64,000 bases of DNA from CAVTLG01 sp963802635. GTDB taxonomy: Bacteria; Chloroflexota; Ktedonobacteria; Ktedonobacterales; Ktedonobacteraceae. The stretch lies in the NCBI GenBank assembly GCA_963802635.1, contig CAWDJJ010000001.1, positions 1 through 64,000 of the forward strand, in the 5' to 3' direction. The translations under genes were made by a program, and so were the position numbers. The notes under the pieces are model-generated. The model worked only from the letters and a program-made list of their open reading frames with translations, was not told the DNA's origin and ran no database searches. Shown one piece after another: positions 52,256 to 64,000 of this stretch (position 1 is its first letter; each line of letters starts with the position of its first letter).

Positions 52256-54253
52256 CTACATACAATGATACACGTCAAGCAGTGTCGTTGCGGTATCTGC
52301 TGGAACTGTGTTCCATGTATGCTCTGGTACTAGTGTACAGCGTGCACGGATCCAGGTGAGCAGGGGATCTAATAAACTATTTCCGCTAGCAGCTTCCATG
52401 TAGGCCTGATAGTTCTTTTGATAGGTGAGGACCTGTGGATTCAGGTGCGGCTGCGACTCTTGTAGCGTTTGCGTAAGCAAAAAATAGTGGACTGTGCCTG
52501 TCGCGATCTGTTGCTGTAACTGTGTGAGTGTAAGATACTGATATTCTCCACTATACCCTCCCAGTGTCATGACTGGCTTGCCCGTCGCTAAAATCATCGG
52601 TGCCGCTATTGAAGAATCAGGCGTTGCCGCAATGTAACGAGCATTTCCCTGATGCTGTAACAAATAGCGTATCAGCGTTGTATCTGGCGTCATCTCCTGA
52701 TTGGCTTGTGATACGAGTTCCTGTAACTGACTTTCTGTCGCGGTGGGACCTGCGTAAGGAAATGCACTATTACTATCTGTAAATACAGAGATTGCTGTCC
52801 AGAGTGTGGGCGCGATGAGTAGGATGCTCAATGCGCTGGCTATAAACATACGGCGCTGTGTGCTGTGAGTTTGCTTGAGCAAGACGGTCCCGGCTACAGC
52901 CGCCAGTAGTATCAGTGGTATGAGCCACCATCCCCAGGTAGTAACGTATGCACTCAACAAAACGACCTGTACCACTACCGTAACAAGTATTGCCACAGGC
53001 AGCAACCAGCGTCGCCAGGTATGAGCCGTATCTTGCCAGGTCGTAACGATGCCCATCCCTAGCAGCGCGGCAAGCGCTGGAGCCATCTGCGTCGTATAGT
53101 ATTGGTGCATGAAGGAGGCCGCACTGAAAAAGACAAAGCCCGTCAGAAACCATACTCCCCACAGCGCCAGTCCTTGTTGCTGCCGATTGAGCGGCCAGAA
53201 CGATGGCTTATCCCATTTTACCCCTACCAGTCCCAGTATCGCCAGTGACAGTAGCCAGCCAATTTGCTCACCCATGGGTGTGCTGACCAGGCGTAGCAGA
53301 CCTGGATTACCAATCATTGTGTCGCTCAGGGCAAAAGCGGGTAAATGTTTCTGTAACTCCAGTAATTCCCGAGATGGCAGCAGCGATAGCCCTTTGGTAT
53401 TGCCCAGGTAGCGCGAGGCTCCATTATAAAGTAGCGCTAACTGCAGTTCGGTGTTGTTGTTGCTGGAGCCAACAAACGGACGCTGTGCAGCCGGTACGAG
53501 ATCAACAGCGGTGATCCAGCAGAATGAAACCACCAGTAAGACCGCTGCTGCCAGCATCAGATGCCAGAAACGCTTTTTGGGAGCGTATGGCGCAGAGAAC
53601 CAATAGAGAAGCACGAATGCTGGCAGCACGAGATAGGCTTCCAGCATCTTAATATTAAATCCGATACCGACCAGCAAGGCACTCAACAACAGAAAGCGCA
53701 AGCGTCCCGTCTCTGCCGCCAGGCTAATGGCCCAGGCTGCCAGTAGCAACACAAATACCAATAGGCTATCCATCGTCATGTTGCGATTAGTCACCACACT
53801 GATCGGCGTTACTGCCAGTGTGATTGCCGCCAGTAAGCCAGCTACAGGCCCAAATGTACGCCGCACCAGATGTGCCAGTAGAGGGACGGAGCATACCCCC
53901 GCCAGCGCCTGTGGTAGCATCACACTCCAGGGACTCAAACCAAACAGCTTGGCGCTGCCTACTTGCAGCCAGAAAGCTAACGGAGGCTTATCAATGCTTA
54001 TAAAGCCACCAGGATCAGAGGAGACAAAAAAGAAATTATGCCAGCTCATCAGCATACTTTTGATGCCAGCGGCATAGTAGAGATTCCCATAGCCATTCTG
54101 TCCCAGGAGAAAAAAATTGAGGAAGAGCGAGACCACAATGATGATTCCCATACCCAGGGTATACCACGCTGGTATATCCTGTTGTATCTTGCTTGCCTGT
54201 TGCTCGATGATCTTATGCGTTTCTTCTGCTGTTGAAACATAGCTACGTTCCAT
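52256..54253 (-). CDS. GT39-family (ArnT/PMT-like) membrane glycosyltransferase
   Basis: The 665-residue protein has about 11-13 helices and a C-terminal extracytoplasmic domain. The first loop holds DPGGFISIDKPPLAFWLQVG, where the acidic residue and DKPP motif are the catalytic signature of GT-C ArnT/PMT-like enzymes. SVVTNRNMTMDSLLVFVLLL is conserved after it. These enzymes move a sugar from a polyprenyl-phosphate carrier to a lipid, protein or glycan outside the membrane. AGAAAGG lies upstream of the ATG. It is next to another GT-C gene on the same strand, suggesting a joint surface glycosylation role. Confidence 0.88.
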   Translation of the reverse strand: MERSYVSTAEETHKIIEQQASKIQQDIPAWYTLGMGIIIVVSLFLNFFLLGQNGYGNLYYAAGIKSMLMSWHNFFFVSSDPGGFISIDKPPLAFWLQVGSAKLFGLSPWSVMLPQALAGVCSVPLLAHLVRRTFGPVAGLLAAITLAVTPISVVTNRNMTMDSLLVFVLLLAAWAISLAAETGRLRFLLLSALLVGIGFNIKMLEAYLVLPAFVLLYWFSAPYAPKKRFWHLMLAAAVLLVVSFCWITAVDLVPAAQRPFVGSSNNNTELQLALLYNGASRYLGNTKGLSLLPSRELLELQKHLPAFALSDTMIGNPGLLRLVSTPMGEQIGWLLSLAILGLVGVKWDKPSFWPLNRQQQGLALWGVWFLTGFVFFSAASFMHQYYTTQMAPALAALLGMGIVTTWQDTAHTWRRWLLPVAILVTVVVQVVLLSAYVTTWGWWLIPLILLAAVAGTVLLKQTHSTQRRMFIASALSILLIAPTLWTAISVFTDSNSAFPYAGPTATESQLQELVSQANQEMTPDTTLIRYLLQHQGNARYIAATPDSSIAAPMILATGKPVMTLGGYSGEYQYLTLTQLQQQIATGTVHYFLLTQTLQESQPHLNPQVLTYQKNYQAYMEAASGNSLLDPLLTWIRARCTLVPEHTWNTVPADTATTLLDVYHCM

Positions 54254-54399
54254 AGCTTTAGGAACCTTTCTAATGATACCTACATTACATACTCATAGCT
54301 TTGCGAACGTTGCTCTCCGCAAGAAACGTACCGTATGTCCAGTCGGTTGATCGCCACAAGAACGGTCTTATGCATAGCTGCACGATCTGAGTGATTATC

Positions 54400-55701
54400 T
54401 CACTTTTTCTCGTCCACAACTTGTGCGCTCTGAAAAGTATGTTGTGTTTGAGCGTGTATGGCTATGCTATTGCCATGCAGTGAATGATTCATGGCGTTAA
54501 TGTTCTCCCCTGTTGTATCCTTGTGCCTGTATAGACTAACTACCAGATTCAGCAGTATACCTCCCAACACCACCAGGGGCGCAAATGTTATCTCTGGCAT
54601 CGATATAATAGTAGGAGTTTTATAGGACAAAACGTATATATAGGGAAAAAATGATGTTATCTGGCTTAATATAGCAAAATAATAGTAAGTGGGATTCCAG
54701 AAAACATAGATAACGGAGAAAATATCAGCCAGGTAAAAATATCTTTCATGCATCATGGGTAGAAAGAAAGGCATAGCAACAGAGAATAAGAGCGCAATCT
54801 TGATCATAAGGTCGGCAGTGAGGCTTTTGCGACTCCCTAGTACTATTCCCATGAGTGTTATCACAATGATGCCTGTCAGAAGTAATGCCATGTCTTTTGC
54901 CAGGTAGAAATCTGCCGGTGAAACTATGATCCACTGATATATATTGGGTGCGTTCAAAGTCAGTAATTTCAGGTAGTCGTATTCTTTCGATTGAAATAGA
55001 TAGATGGAAAGAATTTGCCACACATTTCCTCCGGCAGCGATGGCAGGGGTCAGCGTAATCAGAAAGATAGCGGGTATCAGCAGCAGGTATTTGAGCGGAA
55101 TGGCCCGCTTGATAAAGAGCAGTAAGAGCAATGGAGACAGAAAAATAGCCTGGAGCTTAAAAGCAGTGGCTAGCCCAAAGCAGATGCAGGCCCAGGCTGG
55201 CCGTTTCCGACAGAAAAAGTAAACGCTGCCAACGCAAAATGTGGTATAGATGCTATCACATTGTCCCCAGACTGCACTGTTTGATACAACCGTAGGCAGA
55301 AACAGCACAACCATAGCTGAGGCTATTGCAACATCTGCTCTTTCGTGCTTCAACTTTACCAGCAGATAGACAAAGAACGACAAGAGGAAATCAAAACACA
55401 GCGAGATCAATTTGATCACGACCAGTTGCCCGGCTGGAAGATAGGAGATTGCCGCTAGTAGTGTCTGGTAAGGAATATTCTCATCGCTGAATTGATCTTT
55501 GAGCGTAGCGAAACCATTATGTGACTGCATATAATGTAGCCACGGGTTGAGAGAGTGAATATAATCGATAGACTGGAAGCGGAGGAATAGCAGGCGCAAC
55601 AACAATGCAAGGGAGAGCAGGATGGCGAGCGCTATATATGTTGATCTTCTTGTGGAAAAAATGTTGCTCCATGCAGCTTTTCCTATGGCTATTAATTGCA
55701 T
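54400..55701 (-). CDS. GT-C membrane glycosyltransferase (GT87/mannosyltransferase-like)
   Basis: The 433-residue protein has about 10-11 helices. Its first loop contains DYIHSLNPWLHYMQSHNGFA, and VVSNSAVWGQCDSIYTTFCV is the WGQ-D motif typical of GT87-like and related mannosyltransferases. FALATAFKLQAIFLSPL-like text and MHERYFYLADIF are conserved in the same group. It probably uses a polyprenyl-phosphate sugar donor outside the membrane. AGGAAA precedes the ATG. It lies upstream of the GT39 gene with a 146-bp spacer. Confidence 0.78.
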   Translation of the reverse strand: MQLIAIGKAAWSNIFSTRRSTYIALAILLSLALLLRLLFLRFQSIDYIHSLNPWLHYMQSHNGFATLKDQFSDENIPYQTLLAAISYLPAGQLVVIKLISLCFDFLLSFFVYLLVKLKHERADVAIASAMVVLFLPTVVSNSAVWGQCDSIYTTFCVGSVYFFCRKRPAWACICFGLATAFKLQAIFLSPLLLLLFIKRAIPLKYLLLIPAIFLITLTPAIAAGGNVWQILSIYLFQSKEYDYLKLLTLNAPNIYQWIIVSPADFYLAKDMALLLTGIIVITLMGIVLGSRKSLTADLMIKIALLFSVAMPFFLPMMHERYFYLADIFSVIYVFWNPTYYYFAILSQITSFFPYIYVLSYKTPTIISMPEITFAPLVVLGGILLNLVVSLYRHKDTTGENINAMNHSLHGNSIAIHAQTQHTFQSAQVVDEKK

Positions 55702-55900
55702 CTTTCATTTCCTAGAAGGACGAGCTATCTTCTTTTCAACGGGTAAGTCCAACATGAACTTGCCAATGTAGTATAAAAAAAGTCGTATGTCTGTGGCAAG
55801 GAGAAAGGAGGGACAAATTGTCCCTCTTTCTCCTGGGAGAACTGTACGGCTTGAGCTATACTGGTATATATGTGGATACTAGGCACGAAAGGCGATACCC

Positions 55901-59302
<3,402 letters not shown>

Positions 59303-59312
59303 AAACCAGCAA

Positions 59313-59336
59313 TTGTCCTTCCTTTAGACTGGCCTT
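59313..59336 (+). promoter_or_regulatory. 24-nt element shared upstream of disordered-protein genes, copy 2
   Basis: This 24-base site matches 51068-51091 at 22 positions; the shared parts are the start TTGTCCTTCCTTT and the end GCCTT. It lies about 260 bp upstream of the giant coiled-coil gene, just after the ATPase stop. No recognised regulator fits. Confidence 0.5.
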
Positions 59337-59595
59337 CGAGTGTGGGATATTTTATACTATCTTATGTGTAGGGCCTGTTTGTTGATTGTGTTCCGATTGT
59401 CATCTCTGTTCTTGGCTGTTGCCTTTTATGCTGGCAAAAGAACAGTGTTCAGGAAAACCAGGATGAGGAAGTTCTGGCTATGCATGGATTACGTATGCTC
59501 TATTGCGTGCTTCTCGCGTCGTTCAGAGATTGGATATAGCGAGATGTTGTCTTCTTTGCAAATATACAGCGTATTCGGAATATAAGGAGTAACAC

Positions 59596-61239
59596 ATGGA
59601 AATGCGTGTAGGAAAGTTTGAAAGACGACGTGGAGATTCTGTCGATAGCAACTTGTCTTCTTTGTCTGATGAAATAATGAGAGGGCGAAATGGACAACCA
59701 AAGAAATCTCAGAAGACTTCGCCCGAGGCATCCGGTGTTAATAGTAATAGAAAGGGGTTAAATAGTCGTGGTCAAGAAGATTCGCATGTAGATGACAGAT
59801 TAGGCATTTTGGGTGGAAATGATAGTAAAAATGATAATGATGATGTAATGAAAATGGAGGCTAGACAAAGGAAGCTTGGTAAGGATTTACCCAAGTCATC
59901 CAATGGTAGAGAAAAGAGGTTGAGCAATGGAAGTGTTAGTGATGAAGGATATGTTACAGGTTTTGGAAGTGATAGAGGTTCTTCGGACGGACATTCTGGG
60001 AGCAGGACTCCGTTAAGTGATATAACGAGAGTGCAAAATGAAAGAACGAAGATGCAGCGGACTCGACGTGGGAAAACCACTGGTGTGGAAAAACGAAGAA
60101 AACATCCTAAGGATAATACAAAAAATATACGGACAAATAGAGGATTCAATTTATTCTTAGATAATGACTTAAATGACGATGGTATGTTTGATACCGGTAG
60201 CTTTGGTGTTGATGATATCTTTCAGGATAGAAATAGCTATAGTGATAGACATAGTGATAGATATAATGATAATGGCAGTGAAGCAACTTATACGAGGAGC
60301 AGTGTACTACAAAAGGAGCAAAATAAGAGGAAAAATAGTGATAAAAGTGAAGAAAATCGAGCAGTATACCATCATGATTTAAAAAAGATTGAGGAGCAAC
60401 GTGATCAGGAGTGGGAAGAAGCTATAAAAGAACATGAAGCGGTGTTAAATGCTCTAGAGAAAGAGCACGAGGAGCTATTAGAGAAATTTAAGGACGAATA
60501 TACTGCCACTGTAGGTGTGCTTGACCGTGAATTTGTAGATCCTCAGAATCAGGAAGCTTATATGAATGCACATAAAGAAAAATTGCAAGAACTGAAAAAT
60601 GGATTTTTAAAGCAAAAAGGAGAAATTAGTAGTAAATTTGAAAGTAAAAGAAGTGCATCGGAAAATAAAGAAGAGTATGATAAATTAGTTGAAGAGGAAA
60701 AGAAAGAAATAGAAAAAGCGCAAGGAGAATATGAAAAAGCATGTGCATCTGAAGAAAATGATTTAAAAATGAGCTTTCTTAAAGAAATATCAGGACGTAT
60801 AACAGCATTGGGTAGAAAATTGGCTATGGACGAGATATCTGGAGGAGCTGAAAGAGCTAAATGGGCTCTAATGGATGTTGCACATAAGTTAGCTGAAAAC
60901 GCACATGATTATGGAGACTCAAAGCAACGGGCTCAAGCATGTATAAAACCATTGCTGGAGAAGATGAAAGAACTGGGCGATACGCGTATGTTGAAGTATA
61001 AGGGCGGTATAGCCAGGGTTTTCGAGATGTATGACCAGACGTATTCTGAGACTGAAGCTAATAGTGTGATCGCTAAAAGGGCACAAAAGTATGCTGAGCA
61101 ATACAGTGTATCCAGGGAAGCAGATGAGCGAGTTCGCAGGCTATCCTGCGCTTTGTTGATGATCGTAATGCTGAACAAACGCGGCAAGGAACGCATTTTT
61201 TGGATCAGCCCAGCGCAGATAAGTCAGGAAAAGCAGTAA
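59596..61239 (+). CDS. Disordered and coiled-coil protein, N-terminal part
   Basis: AGGAG precedes the start. Residues 1-250 are polar and disordered (SDEGYVTGFGSDRGSSDGHS, FLDNDLNDDGMFDTGSFG). Residues ~250-420 are a charged coiled coil (KKIEEQRDQEWEEAIKEHEA, VLNALEKEHEELLEKFKDEY, YDKLVEEEKKEIEKAQGEYE). A globular stretch follows (ISGRITALGRKLAMDEISGG, ERAKWALMDVAHKLAENAHD). The last ~35 residues look unnatural for the composition, while another frame from about 61130 reads AILRFVDDRNAEQTRQGTHF and runs into the next gene. The two parts are therefore probably one protein broken by one base. Early AGA/GGA-rich codons resemble the gene at 51198. No family was recognised. Confidence 0.65.
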   Translation: MEMRVGKFERRRGDSVDSNLSSLSDEIMRGRNGQPKKSQKTSPEASGVNSNRKGLNSRGQEDSHVDDRLGILGGNDSKNDNDDVMKMEARQRKLGKDLPKSSNGREKRLSNGSVSDEGYVTGFGSDRGSSDGHSGSRTPLSDITRVQNERTKMQRTRRGKTTGVEKRRKHPKDNTKNIRTNRGFNLFLDNDLNDDGMFDTGSFGVDDIFQDRNSYSDRHSDRYNDNGSEATYTRSSVLQKEQNKRKNSDKSEENRAVYHHDLKKIEEQRDQEWEEAIKEHEAVLNALEKEHEELLEKFKDEYTATVGVLDREFVDPQNQEAYMNAHKEKLQELKNGFLKQKGEISSKFESKRSASENKEEYDKLVEEEKKEIEKAQGEYEKACASEENDLKMSFLKEISGRITALGRKLAMDEISGGAERAKWALMDVAHKLAENAHDYGDSKQRAQACIKPLLEKMKELGDTRMLKYKGGIARVFEMYDQTYSETEANSVIAKRAQKYAEQYSVSREADERVRRLSCALLMIVMLNKRGKERIFWISPAQISQEKQ

Positions 61240-64000
61240 TGAAACAGATCGAAGAAGCTATATATATGGGTGCAATTCTGCAGGCAGAAAAGGCTAAGGG
61301 AAATGTTTTATCTGAAAAAGAGCGCTCAGTCATTGCTGATCAAATTGAACATTCTGATACAATGCGTCGTTGTATACTGGAAGCTCACTCCCTGAAGGCT
61401 GTAAAAAAGGCCAGTGCGATTGTTGGGGATTATAAAGACGCCCAGCAAACGGAGCGCCAGGTAATCGAAGCAGTTGTTCGTGAGGCAGTCGAAGCAGCTT
61501 TTCGCAATTCTATAAAGAATGAAGCTCGTGAAAAAGAGATTAGCAAGCAATGTGTCCGACCGTTCATGCTAAAGTTGGAGGTTGTTCATGATGAGCGTCA
61601 GAAGGCTCTTGATCATGCTAAAGATGATTGGGATGAAGCTCATGTTAAGCGTTTGACGGAGGTGCATCATATGGCTTATTTAGCTCTTGGTTATCTTTCC
61701 CGTCTTCACCCAGAGATGAGCGAGGAGATCAATAAGTTCTTGAAAGAGCGCCTGGAAGCTTCTCCTTCCATGCAGAAGCTGATACATAATGTCACATTAG
61801 AGGATGCTCGGGTGGCTAAGCGCATTAATAGCTTAGGTATATTAAGCGATCACCGCGCTGATAAAGAAGCTACTATAGAAGAGGTACTACGTAACAAGGC
61901 TAAATCTAGCAATGTCGCTACGGTGAGCTATTTCCGTCTTGCTCCCTACATGAGGGAGATTATCGATACTAAGGAACCAGATGAGGCTCGGAAGATTCTG
62001 CGGAGTTATGATTACAGCGATGATGAGATAAATGAGCTACAACAAGACAGAACCAGGCTTCGCAACATTGTAAACTATTTCGAGCTTCCGTATCAGTCTA
62101 CATCTGAACAAGTTCTCTATGCTGCTGAACATGCGCGCAATAATTTGGTGGAGCTTAGCAGGGCTGAGCAACCAGAACCAAGGACAAACAGGCGTATAGA
62201 ACGAGAGGTACAGAAGCAAATAAAAAACCCAATGCAATCGATACTTCAAGATAAGCGCTTTGATAAGATTAAAGAGGATATGTCGGAGATGCTAAAGCAG
62301 AAAGATCCGGGAGAGGGAGAATCAGTTAAGCGGATGGAAATTGCGCGTCAAGTTGTAGCCAAAGCCGCTCAACTGAATGTAGAATATTATACTCATGACC
62401 AATATAGAATCAAGATCAACAATAGTGTTCGCTATTCTATAGCAGGGGAGAATGCATGTAATGTTGCTTGGGAAGATGAGCATTTGCAGGAGCATATTCG
62501 TCAACTAGGGCAGCAAGGAAGCGAGGAGCATTTTCACAAAAGAGTCGCGGATCTGGTGACGCGGGTATTTGACAAACGTGCTCCTAAGAACTCAGCTGCA
62601 TTTTTCAAGGATAGGCTGCCTAAAACTTTGACGACAATTGTTGAGGAGGCGTTTTTGTTTCATTATGGCCAACATGTTCTGCCGCGTGGTACTGATCTGC
62701 GGGATATAAACAAATTTCTAGAAAGCCAGCCATGGTCTATGGGTGCATTGCGTCGCCTGCTGGATTCAGGTCAAGTTAGTGGTACATGCGCAGCAATAGA
62801 AGGTAAAGTGAAGGGACTGGAAGCGTCGAATCCCTCTAATGCTCTACGAGAAGAAGTAAGAGGCATGATACGTGATCTTGTGAAGGATGCGATTTATTAT
62901 GCTACTCGTAACGGTGCGCGCGATCGTGTGCTTAAGGACGCGGAAAGCTTTCCGAATAGCTATCAAGGCCAGCGCTTGCAAATGCTTAATACATGCATAG
63001 CAGATATTGAGAGTCGTGCAGGCTTATCCAGCGATACGCAAAAAATAATAGAAAGGGTGCAAAATGAGACTCCTGCGTTTGAAAATCGTAAGATGGAAAG
63101 TGGTCTTCTACCAAAGTGGGGTAAGTATCTGAATGATCTCGTTCTGCATGCAGTTGAATCTGGAACGAAGTTGGAGATTACTCGTACTGTGACAGATGAT
63201 TGTATGCGAGATCCGGTTCTTGCTGGAGATGCTGCAGTCCAGAACACCAAATATGCAATCTATGAGACGCAGAAAAAGCAGATTTTAGAAAAATACCAGG
63301 ATGCTATCAATGATGTGGAGAAACAACGCGCTACCCACTTGCAGCAGGCAAAAGCAACTCTGGAGGAGGAGGAGGCTGCTGCTGACGAGGCATTGAAGAA
63401 GGTGCAGGCACGGCATAGTAACAAGGAGGATGCTCAGCGAGTACGTCACCTGGAGGAGGCTGAAAAGGCATGTTGGGCAAGAAAGCAGCAGGCCCAGAAG
63501 AAATATGAAGAAAGCGAGCAAGAGATCAATGAGGAATACGATAGTGCGGATGTGTATATAAAACAGAGAGCAGCGCTCGCCGACCATGAACTGAACTTTC
63601 CTGCTGCGCATATTGAGAGGAAGCGTGTAGCAGTGGAGGAAATAACGGAAAAATTACTGAAGGACCTGGGAAATCGAGATGAAGCGGGAAGAAATCGAGA
63701 GAAGCTTCTTCAACAACAAGTGCTAAAAGTACATGCAAGAGAGTTAAAAACAGGAGATTGGGCGGCTGAGCGAGTGAGGTATGATAAGGAAATTACCGAT
63801 CAAAATGGGAGAATTGCCGATTTAACGCGTGAATTAGTATTGGCGGAAGCAAACAAAAATAGGTATAATGAGGAGATAAGGAAAAAAGAGTTAAACCTAA
63901 ATTCTCTGCAAATTACAAATAAAGGGTTAATAGAAGATCTTAAGCAATGTATTGGAGACATAAGCCAGGCAGAGAAGGATGGAAAGACGGAAGTAAAGGA
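61239..64000 (+). CDS. Giant coiled-coil protein, continues beyond the window
   Basis: An open frame without stop runs from 61239 (TAATG overlap with the previous stop) to the window end, 920 codons. It begins MKQIEEAIYMGAILQAEKAK. It is mainly helical, with globular-looking parts (KNSAAFFKDRLPKTLTTIVE) and long coiled coils near the end (QQAKATLEEEEAAADEALKK, HLEEAEKACWARKQQAQKKY). It has no signal or membrane helix. It probably continues the protein that starts at 59596, with the whole exceeding 1460 residues. Size and organisation recall large structural or effector-like proteins, but no function is visible. The AT-rich, AGA-rich character returns near 63,800. Confidence 0.72.
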   Translation, partial: MKQIEEAIYMGAILQAEKAKGNVLSEKERSVIADQIEHSDTMRRCILEAHSLKAVKKASAIVGDYKDAQQTERQVIEAVVREAVEAAFRNSIKNEAREKEISKQCVRPFMLKLEVVHDERQKALDHAKDDWDEAHVKRLTEVHHMAYLALGYLSRLHPEMSEEINKFLKERLEASPSMQKLIHNVTLEDARVAKRINSLGILSDHRADKEATIEEVLRNKAKSSNVATVSYFRLAPYMREIIDTKEPDEARKILRSYDYSDDEINELQQDRTRLRNIVNYFELPYQSTSEQVLYAAEHARNNLVELSRAEQPEPRTNRRIEREVQKQIKNPMQSILQDKRFDKIKEDMSEMLKQKDPGEGESVKRMEIARQVVAKAAQLNVEYYTHDQYRIKINNSVRYSIAGENACNVAWEDEHLQEHIRQLGQQGSEEHFHKRVADLVTRVFDKRAPKNSAAFFKDRLPKTLTTIVEEAFLFHYGQHVLPRGTDLRDINKFLESQPWSMGALRRLLDSGQVSGTCAAIEGKVKGLEASNPSNALREEVRGMIRDLVKDAIYYATRNGARDRVLKDAESFPNSYQGQRLQMLNTCIADIESRAGLSSDTQKIIERVQNETPAFENRKMESGLLPKWGKYLNDLVLHAVESGTKLEITRTVTDDCMRDPVLAGDAAVQNTKYAIYETQKKQILEKYQDAINDVEKQRATHLQQAKATLEEEEAAADEALKKVQARHSNKEDAQRVRHLEEAEKACWARKQQAQKKYEESEQEINEEYDSADVYIKQRAALADHELNFPAAHIERKRVAVEEITEKLLKDLGNRDEAGRNREKLLQQQVLKVHARELKTGDWAAERVRYDKEITDQNGRIADLTRELVLAEANKNRYNEEIRKKELNLNSLQITNKGLIEDLKQCIGDISQAEKDGKTEVK

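Noticed and set aside
59340..59585. 81-residue plus-strand frame between the ATPase and the coiled-coil gene
   Set aside because: No ribosome site, odd Cys/Arg-rich composition, and it spans the likely promoter region.

Overview
The window looks like a chromosomal stretch from a Chloroflexota bacterium of the Ktedonobacteria type. This is inferred from gene content (many GT4 glycosyltransferases, a PrgI/VirB4-type secretion locus as in monoderm-like lineages, lidless Hsp70s paired with zinc-ribbon GTPases) and moderate GC. No rRNA, tRNA, CRISPR array or transposase was seen.

Region 1 (1-22973) is an exopolysaccharide locus. It holds a phosphoglycosyl transferase, a FemAB-like / ATP-grasp / FAD-oxidoreductase trio, a secreted glycoside hydrolase, an acetyltransferase, a flippase, a chain-length (Wzz-type) protein with a BY-kinase-like ATPase, an O-antigen-ligase-like protein, five further glycosyltransferases, a surface SGNH-fold protein lacking its serine, and a secreted PIG-L deacetylase with PKD-like and discoidin-like repeats. 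Its first 17 kb carries roughly sixteen apparent frameshifts, against almost none in the next 17 kb. That is either local decay or poor sequence.

Region 2 (23662-28470) is housekeeping: a DUF2721 membrane protein, a stand-alone winged-helix protein, ATP-type PEP carboxykinase, glutamate dehydrogenase and a divergent Lrp/AsnC regulator.

Region 3 (28649-37608, + strand) is a compact five-gene set: a membrane-fused Hsp70, a second Hsp70 with a nearly identical core, a protein with two degenerate J-like segments (HPN in place of HPD), and two zinc-ribbon P-loop GTPases, the second in the membrane. It looks like one membrane-associated chaperone/GTPase system.

Region 4 (50654 down to 37647, - strand) is a type IV secretion-like operon: VirB6-like, CHAP/transglycosylase lipoprotein, two near-identical VirB2-like pilins, PrgI/VirB3, VirB4 ATPase and a repeat-bearing membrane protein. 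It runs directly into two paralogues that share a nearly identical Asp-box N-terminus but end in different domains, one thaumatin-like and one a GH18 chitinase. Interchangeable, fungus-directed C-termini at the end of a secretion operon is the most striking feature here.

Region 5 (51198-64000) has two GT-C membrane glycosyltransferases on the - strand. On the + strand are an acidic disordered protein, a 1133-residue HerA/DUF87-type ATPase with a poly-acidic tail, and a very long disordered/coiled-coil protein running off the window. The two disordered proteins share N-terminal motifs and a 24-nt upstream element.

Starts were chosen from visible Shine-Dalgarno sequences where possible. Product names come from recognising motifs and family organisation by eye; no database search was run.
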